Made by a program: the position numbers and the translations under genes
Part shown: one piece after another, positions 33,757 through 40,915 of the stretch
Layout: every line of letters begins with the position of its first letter
How positions within the stretch are numbered: the stretch's first letter is position 1
Notes under the pieces: generated by a model
Databases searched by the model: none
Told to the model about the DNA's origin: nothing
The model's input: the letters and a program-made list of their open reading frames with translations, nothing else
NCBI GenBank assembly: GCA_005880915.1
Contig: VBIW01000034.1
Location: 248,001 to 312,000, forward strand
Length of the DNA: 64,000 nt
Source: Chloroflexota bacterium
GTDB taxonomy: Bacteria; Chloroflexota; Dormibacteria; Dormibacterales; Dormibacteraceae
Direction of reading: 5' to 3'

Positions 33757-34826
33757 GCGACCTTGTCGATCGTCGCGCTCCAGCGCTCATCGATGCGACG
33801 CACTTTGTAGATTAGGAACGCGGCGGCCCACGTGACGACGAACGCCGCCACGATCACATAGCCCGCCTTGCCTATGAAATCGAAACCGGCGATCGCTGCG
33901 AACACCGGGCCGCGCAGATCGAGGATCTGAATCAGGATCTGAGACAGCTCGACCACACCGACGAAGAGCGCGATGAAGACCGACAGCGATGTGACCGTGA
34001 GGTTGTAGAACACCTTGCGGATCGGGCTGGCGAAAGCCCACGAGTAGGCCTTCGACATGAAGGCTCCGTCGGTGGTGTCCATCAGGGACATGCCTGCGGC
34101 GAAGATCAGTGGAAGCGAGATGACCGCGCCGAAAGGCAGGCCCTGGGCGGCAGCCCCGGCGGATATCGCGAGCAGCGCAACCTCGGATGCGGTATCGAAT
34201 CCAAGTCCGAACAGGAATCCGATCGGGTACATGTGCCAGCTCTGGTCGACGAGACGAAAAATTCGTCCGAACAACCTCGTCATCAAGCCGCCCGACATGA
34301 GCTCGTGCTCGAGGCCGTCGCGGTCGTACTCGCCTCGGCGCATCTTGCGGTAGACGCGAATGATGTCGAGCAGGATCACGAGGTTCAGGATCCCGATCAC
34401 CACGAGGAAGCCGCCGGAGACGAGTGTTCCGACGGCGCCCCCGATGCTCCGTAGCTGTCCGTTGTCCGACACGACTCCCTGCACGATCCACTTGACCGCA
34501 AGGCCGAGGGCGACGGCGATGAGCAGTACGACTGTGGAATGCCCGAGCGAGAAGAAGAAACCCACGCCGACGGGCTTGCGCCCGGTCTGCAGCAGCTTGC
34601 GCGTCGTGTTGTCGATCGCCGAGATGTGGTCGGCGTCGAACGCGTGGCGAAGGCCGAAGGTGTAGGCGAGTCCTCCGAGGGCGAGGAAGCCGGGATGGCC
34701 CGCCCCGTAGACGAGGAGAAGCGACCAGCCGGCCACATGGAGCACGCCGATCGAGCCGAAGAAACCAGCGAGCCGTCTCCGTTCGCCGCGATCGAAGGAC
34801 TCGGTCAGGACGCGCATCGAGGCCAT
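33753..34826 (-). CDS. nickel/cobalt transporter of the NiCoT family
   Basis: Eight-helix high-affinity Ni/Co permease, 357 residues. The signature RHAFDADHISAIDNTTR lies in the second helix, and LGFDTASEVALL and GMSLMDTTDG follow. Cobalt uptake would suit the B12-dependent reductase in this genome, but nickel is equally possible. Start ATG 34826 or 34817. No B12 box was seen in the upstream 110 bp. Confidence 0.92.
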   Translation of the reverse strand: MASMRVLTESFDRGERRRLAGFFGSIGVLHVAGWSLLLVYGAGHPGFLALGGLAYTFGLRHAFDADHISAIDNTTRKLLQTGRKPVGVGFFFSLGHSTVVLLIAVALGLAVKWIVQGVVSDNGQLRSIGGAVGTLVSGGFLVVIGILNLVILLDIIRVYRKMRRGEYDRDGLEHELMSGGLMTRLFGRIFRLVDQSWHMYPIGFLFGLGFDTASEVALLAISAGAAAQGLPFGAVISLPLIFAAGMSLMDTTDGAFMSKAYSWAFASPIRKVFYNLTVTSLSVFIALFVGVVELSQILIQILDLRGPVFAAIAGFDFIGKAGYVIVAAFVVTWAAAFLIYKVRRIDERWSATIDKVA

Positions 34827-34936
34827 CGGCTCAGAGCCTAATGCTTATCGCGACAAGGTCGCAACTGGGTATTTGAATCTGGGCCCTGTTGTTGGGATCC
34901 GTTCCCGCTAAGAATGGTGCGGTAGGCTAGCCCGCC

Positions 34937-35653
34937 ATGGACCTGGATCTGCTCCCGCCGCAGCTCCGCGTCGTCATCCGCGGCCTCGACAGCGCGGTGA
35001 AGAGTCGCGAGCCTGCGATTCGGGCGAAGGTCAACGGCCTTCGGTCGAAGCATCCCGACCACAACAACCAGCAACTGGCGCGGGAGCTCATCCGTTCCAC
35101 GCGGCGCAGGGTCGCTGCGACGGGTGCGCTCAGTGGTGCGGCGTCGATCGCGCCCGGGATTGGAACAGCGCTCGCCCTCGGAACGATCACGAGCCAGACG
35201 CTCTACGCGCTCGAGCAGGAGATCGAGCTGGTGCTCGGGATCGCGATGATCTTCGGCCACGAGCTCGGCGGCTCTGACGACCGCGTGCTCGAAGCCCTCG
35301 TCGTCGTCGGCATTGCCAGCGGCGCCGTCAAGCTGCGCGAAGACGTGCTCGTAGTCGGTGGCGAGCGCCTTGCCCTCGCTGCTTTTCGCCGGCTGCCCGA
35401 GCTGCTGTTAAAGCACGCCGGGGGTCGGCTTCTTACCCGCATCCTGGCGCGCTTCGCCACCACCGGAGGGGCGAAGCTCGCGGCGCGGGTCATACCGCTC
35501 GGAGTCGGCGTCGGAATCGGCGCGGGATTTGACTGGGTGGCCGTCACCGGACTCGGTCGCGCCGCGATGAGGTACTACGGGCCTGGCGGGCCTGGAGCCA
35601 GGCCTCTCCTACTTGCTCCGGAAGATCCCGCGCACGTCGAACTCGGCCGCTGA
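34937..35653 (+). CDS. uncharacterised protein, possibly EcsC-like
   Basis: A 238-residue protein with a basic N-terminal helix (residues 1-60), then alternating hydrophobic stretches, including SGAASIAPGIGTALALGTITSQTLYALEQEIELVLG and a glycine-rich VIPLGVGVGIGAGFDWVAV. This pattern recalls EcsC-family proteins, but I would not assign function. Start ATG 34937. Its last 45 bp overlap the end of the convergent ligase gene; the tail GPGGPGARPLLLAPEDPA is probably not structural. Confidence 0.65.
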   Translation: MDLDLLPPQLRVVIRGLDSAVKSREPAIRAKVNGLRSKHPDHNNQQLARELIRSTRRRVAATGALSGAASIAPGIGTALALGTITSQTLYALEQEIELVLGIAMIFGHELGGSDDRVLEALVVVGIASGAVKLREDVLVVGGERLALAAFRRLPELLLKHAGGRLLTRILARFATTGGAKLAARVIPLGVGVGIGAGFDWVAVTGLGRAAMRYYGPGGPGARPLLLAPEDPAHVELGR

Positions 35654-36667
35654 CTGGATCTGGTCGAAGCCGCACTTCTTCGGCGGTTTGTCAGTCCGCC
35701 AGCGCACAAAGCCGGTCGCATGGCGAAAGCGCTCCCCGGCCTCGAGCTTGTCGTAGGTCACCTCGCAGACCAGCTCGGGGCGCACCGCCACCCACTCGGC
35801 GTCCTTGCCCTTGCCCCGTGACCACCGGCTCACCCCGCCCGGCATCCGGCCCGGGTTGGCGCGCCATTCTTCTTCTGGAATCTCCGTCTGCAGCGGCTTG
35901 AGCTTCGCGATGAGCTCCTTGCGTTCTGCCGCATTGAACGAGGACGTGTGGCCGACGTAGTGCATCGTGCCTTTCTTGTCGTACAGGCCGAGCAGCAGCG
36001 CGCCGAGCGTCGATCCATCGCTTGACTTGCGCCAGCCAATGACGACGCAGTCCGCTGTGCGTTGGTGCTTGACCTTGACCCAGAACCGCTTGCCCGGCAC
36101 ATACGCGCCATCCCACGATTTGGCGATGACCCCATCGAGTCCCGCGCCCTCGAATTTCTCGAACCAATCCTGCGCAGTCTTGGGGTCGCGGGTGTACGGG
36201 GTGAGGAAGATCGGCGACTTGACGCCCTTGAGCAGCTTCTCGAGTCGCTTGCGCCGCTCTCCAAGCGGCTGCTTGCGCAGGTCGGTCGCGCCCTCGGCGA
36301 GAAGGTCGAAGGCGATGAACCACGCGGGAGTCGCCTCGCTGAGCATGCGAACGCGCGACTCGGCCGGGTGGACGCGCTGCTGCAGCGCGCCGAAGTCGAG
36401 GCCGTTCGCGCCGACCACGACCAGCTCGCCGTCGAGCACCAGCCTGGTTTCGCGAAGCGCGCGGAAGGCCGGTAGGACCTCGGGAAAGTAGCGGGTCATG
36501 GGCCGGCCGCCGCGGCTCGCCAGGGCCACCTCGTCGCCGTCCCGGAAGACCAGCGTGCGGAATCCGTCCCACTTGGGCTCGTACTCCCAGCCGTCTCCTT
36601 TGGGGATGCCGGTCTCGGAGATGGCCGAGAGCATGGGCTCCATATCGAGCGGGAGCGGCAGTTTCAA
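35609..36667 (-). CDS. ATP-dependent DNA ligase
   Basis: Nucleotidyltransferase plus OB-fold ligase, 352 residues. The adenylated lysine is K32 in EPKWDGFR, followed by SRGGRPMTRYFPE, LDGELVV, WFIAFDLL, LDGVIAKSWDGAYVPGKR and WVKVKHQRTADCV. Size and sequence fit the stand-alone LigC-like repair ligases that work with Ku-type or base-excision pathways; no ku gene is in the window. The start is TTG 36667; ATG 36643 is an alternative that keeps EPMLS. Confidence 0.93.
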   Translation of the reverse strand: MKLPLPLDMEPMLSAISETGIPKGDGWEYEPKWDGFRTLVFRDGDEVALASRGGRPMTRYFPEVLPAFRALRETRLVLDGELVVVGANGLDFGALQQRVHPAESRVRMLSEATPAWFIAFDLLAEGATDLRKQPLGERRKRLEKLLKGVKSPIFLTPYTRDPKTAQDWFEKFEGAGLDGVIAKSWDGAYVPGKRFWVKVKHQRTADCVVIGWRKSSDGSTLGALLLGLYDKKGTMHYVGHTSSFNAAERKELIAKLKPLQTEIPEEEWRANPGRMPGGVSRWSRGKGKDAEWVAVRPELVCEVTYDKLEAGERFRHATGFVRWRTDKPPKKCGFDQIQSAAEFDVRGIFRSK

Positions 36668-36693
36668 GGTACTTGTCCCCAGGTGTCTATATC

Positions 36694-36776
36694 TTGTGGA
36701 TGACTTGGCACCGTGCTACTATATCGGTGGCCGTAGAGGCCCACTGAATTCGACTCCACGCCCCCACCCCAGCCTT
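36694..36776 (+). ncRNA. possible short transcript (promoter TTGTGG-N17-TACTAT, then terminator)
   Basis: TTGTGG (36694-36699), a 17-bp spacer and TACTAT (36717-36722) could form a promoter with a start near 36729. A strong terminator follows at 36777-36808 with no + strand gene between. The product would be about 80 nt. I could not match it to a known RNA (no tmRNA, SRP or 6S features). The promoter is only a 4-of-6 match in each hexamer, so this is tentative. Confidence 0.3.
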
Positions 36777-36808
36777 GGGAAGCTCGCGCAAGCGGGCTTC
36801 CCCGTTTT
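36777..36808 (+). terminator. Rho-independent terminator facing the + strand
   Basis: GGGAAGCTCGC (36777-36787), a GCAA tetraloop and GCGGGCTTCCC (36792-36802) make an 11-bp stem with one T-G pair, followed by CGTTTT. It is oriented for + transcripts, although both flanking genes are on the - strand. Confidence 0.75.
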
Positions 36809-38633
36809 AGGCCCCGAATTGCTTCAGCAGGTCGCCGACGGTGACCTTGCCGTAGTCCTTGGCCAGCACTTCCTTCGCGGTCGCCCAGATGGCCCGCGCC
36901 GGGGCGGGGCCGCGAGTCTCGAGGTCGGCCAGCCGCAGCGCGTCGTAGACCTGGATGTCCTGCACGTGGCGGAGCTGGTCGGCTAGCCATTTGGCCCACT
37001 GCTGGAGGTTGCCGTCGCTGGGGGCAATCTTGGCGGCGGTCGCCGCTACCTTCGAGTCGACCCTGGCGGCGGTCGCCGCGGCCTTTGTCTCGACCACCGC
37101 GCCGGCCTTTTCAGCCGCTTCCTTCACTCTCTCTGCTTCCGCCTGAGCCTTCGCGGCGGCCTCGTCAGCCGCGGCCTTCGCCTCGGCGGCACGCCCCTTC
37201 ATCGTGGCGAGGCCCTCACCAGCGATCTCGCTGATCCTGTCCACCGTCGACTTGGTGTCGGCTTCGCTGTTGCCGTCGCCTGTGCGGAGCCTGTCGCCAA
37301 ATCCGCGACCGAGCGCTCCGCCGACCAGGTTCGGCACATCGAGCCCTGTCAGACCCTTGATCGCGGTCGTCGATTCGATCATCGCCCGCGTCGCGTTGCG
37401 CACGATATCGGACGCTCCGTCCGCGCTCATCACCGTCAGCGAGTCGATGTGTCCCATCGGCTCGGCCGCCGCGCGCACGATTTCGGGCAGCGCCGCCAGC
37501 ACGGTCTGGATGATGGCGGCCTCGTTGAACTGCTTGTAAGCGTCGGCGCGCATGGCGAGCGCCTTGGCCTCCGCCTCGCCCTTGGTCAGGACGATCTGCG
37601 CCTCCGCCCCACCTTCGAGCCGGGTCGTCTCGGCGTCCGCTTCGGCCGACGCGATGCGCGCCCGCTTGGCACCCTCCGCGCGCGCGATCACCGCCTGCGC
37701 GTCGGCGGCGGCCGGCTTCACCGTCGTAGAAAGCAGCTCCTTCTCTTTGCGATCAGCCTCGAGCTGCGCGAGCTCGGTCTGCTTGCGCACAACCTCCTGC
37801 TGCGCCTCGGCGGCGGCGAGGGGCCCGGCCTGGTCAGCGCGAGCCTGGGCGGCGGCGACAAGCGTCTTGGTTTCGGCCTCGCGGAGCGAGACGTCGCGGG
37901 CCGCGTTGATCTTGATCTGCTGCGCCTGCGCCTCCCTTACCGCGGCCTCCTGGTCCGTCGAAGCCTGGGCCATACGGGCGTCCCGCGTGACCGTGGCCAC
38001 GCTCTGCTTGCCGAGGAGCTCGATGTAGTTGGACTCGTCAGAAAAGCTCTGGATGGTGAAGGCGTCGATCTGCAGCCCGCTCGTGGCGAGGTCTCCCTTG
38101 GCCGCGTCCTGCACCTGCTGCAGGAGCTTCTGGCGGTCGCGGATGAGCTCCTCGATCGTCAGCGTGCCGACGATCGACCGCAGCGATCCCTCCAGCACGT
38201 TCTTGACGATCGAGTCGACCTGCTCCGGCTTGGCGTCGAGGAATCGTTCAGCTGCGTTGCGCAGCGACTCGACATCGCGCCCGATCTTGAAGGTGGCCAC
38301 GCCCTGGACCTGGACCTTGATGCCCTGGCTGGTCACCGCGTCGCTGAGCTGCACGTTGATCTGTCGCGCGGTCAACTTGAGCTTGCCGACCCGGTCGAGC
38401 AGCGGCCGGATGAAGGTGCCGCCACCGACGACGACCTTGACGCCTTTGTCTCCGGGATGAGAGGCGGTCTGGCCCTTTTCGTCGCGCACCTTGGCCCCGC
38501 GCGACCCGGCGACGATCAGCGCCTCGTTGGCGCCGGCGACGTGATAGCGGCTGGCGACGAACGCGATGAGGAGGACCAGGATGATCACCCCGGCCACGAC
38601 GAGAAATGGCGTTGAGGTCACAAAACTAGGCAT
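36807..38633 (-). CDS. SPFH-domain (flotillin-like) membrane protein
   Basis: Flotillin/band-7 protein of 608 residues. The order is N-terminal membrane helix (FLVVAGVIILVLLIAFVASRY), SPFH domain (about residues 30-220, with VQGVATFKIG and IRDRQKLLQQVQDAA), and a long Ala/Glu/Gln-rich coiled coil (about 220-360). Then come an oligomerisation region (AIIQTVLAALPEIVRAAAEPM) and a second, unusual Ala-rich coil with a C-terminal domain. Flotillins organise membrane microdomains. Start ATG 38633, preceded by GAAGGAG. It overlaps the upstream NfeD-like gene by 8 bp, the classical partner arrangement. Confidence 0.92.
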   Translation of the reverse strand: MPSFVTSTPFLVVAGVIILVLLIAFVASRYHVAGANEALIVAGSRGAKVRDEKGQTASHPGDKGVKVVVGGGTFIRPLLDRVGKLKLTARQINVQLSDAVTSQGIKVQVQGVATFKIGRDVESLRNAAERFLDAKPEQVDSIVKNVLEGSLRSIVGTLTIEELIRDRQKLLQQVQDAAKGDLATSGLQIDAFTIQSFSDESNYIELLGKQSVATVTRDARMAQASTDQEAAVREAQAQQIKINAARDVSLREAETKTLVAAAQARADQAGPLAAAEAQQEVVRKQTELAQLEADRKEKELLSTTVKPAAADAQAVIARAEGAKRARIASAEADAETTRLEGGAEAQIVLTKGEAEAKALAMRADAYKQFNEAAIIQTVLAALPEIVRAAAEPMGHIDSLTVMSADGASDIVRNATRAMIESTTAIKGLTGLDVPNLVGGALGRGFGDRLRTGDGNSEADTKSTVDRISEIAGEGLATMKGRAAEAKAAADEAAAKAQAEAERVKEAAEKAGAVVETKAAATAARVDSKVAATAAKIAPSDGNLQQWAKWLADQLRHVQDIQVYDALRLADLETRGPAPARAIWATAKEVLAKDYGKVTVGDLLKQFGA

Positions 38634-39177
38634 CGGACCGTGCTCCTTCAGTGCTAACAGTCGAGGTGGGAGTGACAACGAGGTTGTCGCCGGCGACAGC
38701 CACGACCTTGACCACGCTGCCGGCGGGGATTTCCGCGTCGGAGGTGGCGGTCATGTTCTGGGAGGCGCCGGCGAAGCTGATGAGGACGGTGCCGAAGCGG
38801 TGGGCCGGGATCCCGACGGAAACGCGTCCGGTCGAGCCGATCATGTCCTGGAGGCTGAACGTCTCCGTCGATTCGGCCTGGCGCAGGACCTTGAAGGCTC
38901 CGAACACCACGCTCGACCCGAGCAGGCCAGCGACGACCGCGATCAGGGTCGAACCGCCGGACCCGGCGCCGAAGCTGTGGACGCCGAGCAGGCCGCCGAT
39001 CCCGAACATTGCGACGAAGCCCAACAGGATCGGGGTCGGCGAGACTCCGCCCAGGTCGAAGCCCAGGTGGATGACGTTCAGCAGGCCGCCGAACAGGTCG
39101 TCGAAGATCAGGGTCAAAAGGAGAAGGCCGCCGCCCACCAGGAGGCAGGCCCCGAAAACCAGGTCAGGTGTACTCAA
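38626..39177 (-). CDS. NfeD-like membrane protein
   Basis: NfeD-family partner of flotillin, 183 residues. Three or four hydrophobic segments occupy residues 8-105. A C-terminal OB-fold of about 65 residues follows (MIGSTGRVSVGIPAHRFGTVLISF ... AGDNLVVTP). NfeD proteins work with the SPFH protein encoded next to them. The serine-protease domain of long NfeD forms is absent. Confidence 0.85.
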   Translation of the reverse strand: MSTPDLVFGACLLVGGGLLLLTLIFDDLFGGLLNVIHLGFDLGGVSPTPILLGFVAMFGIGGLLGVHSFGAGSGGSTLIAVVAGLLGSSVVFGAFKVLRQAESTETFSLQDMIGSTGRVSVGIPAHRFGTVLISFAGASQNMTATSDAEIPAGSVVKVVAVAGDNLVVTPTSTVSTEGARSDA

Positions 39178-39217
39178 TCCGCACGCACCAGCGACTGCAT
39201 CTTAGGACCGGGGCAAC

Positions 39218-40369
39218 CTAGATCGCGGAGACGACCGCCTCGACCAGGCTCCGGCTGCGCGGATCCACCCCGCCGGAAGGCAGCATCTGGTTCATGACGT
39301 ACGCGAAGGCGAGGCCCCGCTCCGGGTGGGCGAACCCGACCGAGCCCCCCATCCCGTAGTGACCGAACGACCCCTCGCCGGCCATCGGCCGGAACGGGAA
39401 CGACAGCTGGAAGCCTGTCGCATATCGCGTTTCGTAGCCGAGGACGAGGTCCTCGCCCGCCGACTGGGGCTTGGTCGCCTTTGTGACCGTGTCCGGTGTC
39501 AGCAGGCGAACCCCGTCCACCTCGCCGATGCAGGCCGCGTAGAGGCGGGCCAGGGACCGGGCGTTGGTGATGCCGTTGGCCGCCGGGATCTCGGCCGCGC
39601 GGAAGGCTCGCTCGTTGAATACCTTGGCCGGCAGCGGCGGGTTGACGAAAGCCCGGTGCAGCAGCGTGCTGGGGTCGAGCAGGCGCGCCGTGAAGATGTC
39701 GACCGGGGCGCCGGGCGCCGGCGGCGGGGACGGAAGCAGCGGCGCCACGCGTTCCTCCATCGCGTCGGGCAAGCCGATCCAGAGGTCGAGGCTCAGGGGG
39801 CGCGAGATGCGATCGGCGATGAACTGGCCGACCGACACGCCGGTGATGCGGCGGATCACCTCGCCGGCGAGCCATCCATAGGTGCCGACGTGATAGCCGT
39901 GAGCACTGTTCGGCTCCCAAAGTGGACGCTGCGCCGCGAGGGCGTCGATCACCGGGTCCCACGCCAGGACGTGCTCGATGCTCAGGGGACGGTCGACCGC
40001 CGCAAGGCCGGCGCGGTGGCTGAAGAGCCAGCGCACGGGCATGTTCTCTTTGCCTTCCGCGCCGAATTCCGGCCAGTACTCGGTCACTGGGGCGTTGAAG
40101 TCGAGCTTGCCCTCCTGGGCCAGGATGTGCGCCGCGATCGCGACCATGCCCTTGGAGGTCGACATGACCATCTGGAGCGTGTCGGGCGTGTAGGCGTCGA
40201 GTCCGTTCGGAACGGTCGCCCCGCCCCAGAGGTCGACGACCATACGTCCCCTGACGTAGACGCAGCACGCGGCTCCGACATCGCCGAGGTGCTCGAAGTT
40301 GGCGGCGAAGGCATCGCGGACCGGCTCGAATCCTTTCCCGACGGAGCCCTGGACTCGGGTCTCGATCAC
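39218..40369 (-). CDS. serine hydrolase of the class C beta-lactamase/esterase fold
   Basis: Penicillin-binding-protein-like hydrolase, 383 residues, with no signal peptide. The SxxK nucleophile is in STSKG (about residue 70), the Tyr motif is probably YHVGTYGW and HYGMGG stands for the KTG region. These features fit the EstB/lipase-like cytoplasmic esterases more than true beta-lactamases. Start ATG 40369. A repeat region separates it from the next upstream gene. Confidence 0.87.
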   Translation of the reverse strand: MIETRVQGSVGKGFEPVRDAFAANFEHLGDVGAACCVYVRGRMVVDLWGGATVPNGLDAYTPDTLQMVMSTSKGMVAIAAHILAQEGKLDFNAPVTEYWPEFGAEGKENMPVRWLFSHRAGLAAVDRPLSIEHVLAWDPVIDALAAQRPLWEPNSAHGYHVGTYGWLAGEVIRRITGVSVGQFIADRISRPLSLDLWIGLPDAMEERVAPLLPSPPPAPGAPVDIFTARLLDPSTLLHRAFVNPPLPAKVFNERAFRAAEIPAANGITNARSLARLYAACIGEVDGVRLLTPDTVTKATKPQSAGEDLVLGYETRYATGFQLSFPFRPMAGEGSFGHYGMGGSVGFAHPERGLAFAYVMNQMLPSGGVDPRSRSLVEAVVSAI

Positions 40370-40382
40370 CCGCCTACCGTAC

Positions 40383-40519
40383 TACTCGCCTGCTGCCTTG
40401 CGCCGCCGCTCGGTTGGGCGCCGCCAGCCCCTCCGGCCCTTCGGGCCACCTCCCCATAAATGGGGAGGACAGACGTCTTACTCGCCTGCTGCCTTGCGCC
40501 GCCGCTCGGTTGGGCGCCG
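40383..40519. repeat. palindromic repeat flanked by a 41-bp direct duplication of a gene end
   Basis: 40383-40423 and 40479-40519 are identical (TACTCGCCTGCTGCC...GGGCGCCG, 41 bp). The second copy is the 3' end of the neighbouring small membrane protein gene, including its stop. Between them lie CCGGCCCTTCGGGCC and CCTCCCCATAAATGGGGAGG, a copy of the dispersed repeat. The arrangement looks like repeat insertion or expansion with duplication of flanking DNA. Confidence 0.85.
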
Positions 40520-40915
40520 TCGCACCCGCTGCGCCGCGAAGTCCTCGTTGCGCCGGAACACCGTGACCTGGATCGGCAGCACGCCGAGGTTGACGAGCGC
40601 CGCCCAGAGACCGCCCGCCAGCAGCCCGATCAACGCGCCGAACACCCCGACCACCAGCCCCACCGCCGGAATTACAAGGAACCAGCGGTCGGACACCGAC
40701 TCGAGCGACTTGACCTGGTCGCCAAGGGGCAGGAGCTGCTGGGTGATGCCGAGGCTGAAACCGAGCTGAGACTGCCAATCGACGATCGCGCCCGCGAACC
40801 AGCTGATCAGCGCGCCCAGCGTGGCACCGGCGAACAGGCCGAAGACGAACCCGGTGATCGCGCCGGCGAACATGGCGCTTCGAATCGAGAGGCGGACGAG
40901 AAAGTCGCTCACCAT
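40478..40915 (-). CDS. small membrane protein, unknown function
   Basis: A 145-residue protein with three or four hydrophobic segments (AMFAGAITGFVFGLFAGATLGALISWFAGAI and FLVIPAVGLVVGVFGALIGLLAGGLWAALVNL) and an Arg-rich tail (RRRPTERRRK). No family is recognised. Start ATG 40915, or GTG 40912, which would overlap the GH2 stop as GTGA. Its overlap with the GH2 gene suggests co-translation with that membrane-linked enzyme. Confidence 0.75.
   Translation of the reverse strand: MVSDFLVRLSIRSAMFAGAITGFVFGLFAGATLGALISWFAGAIVDWQSQLGFSLGITQQLLPLGDQVKSLESVSDRWFLVIPAVGLVVGVFGALIGLLAGGLWAALVNLGVLPIQVTVFRRNEDFAAQRVRRRPTERRRKAAGE

Noticed and set aside
36707-36760. tmRNA or tRNA fragment suggested by TTCGACTCC at 36750
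   Set aside because: The flanking bases do not form a T-stem and no acceptor or CCA end is present.
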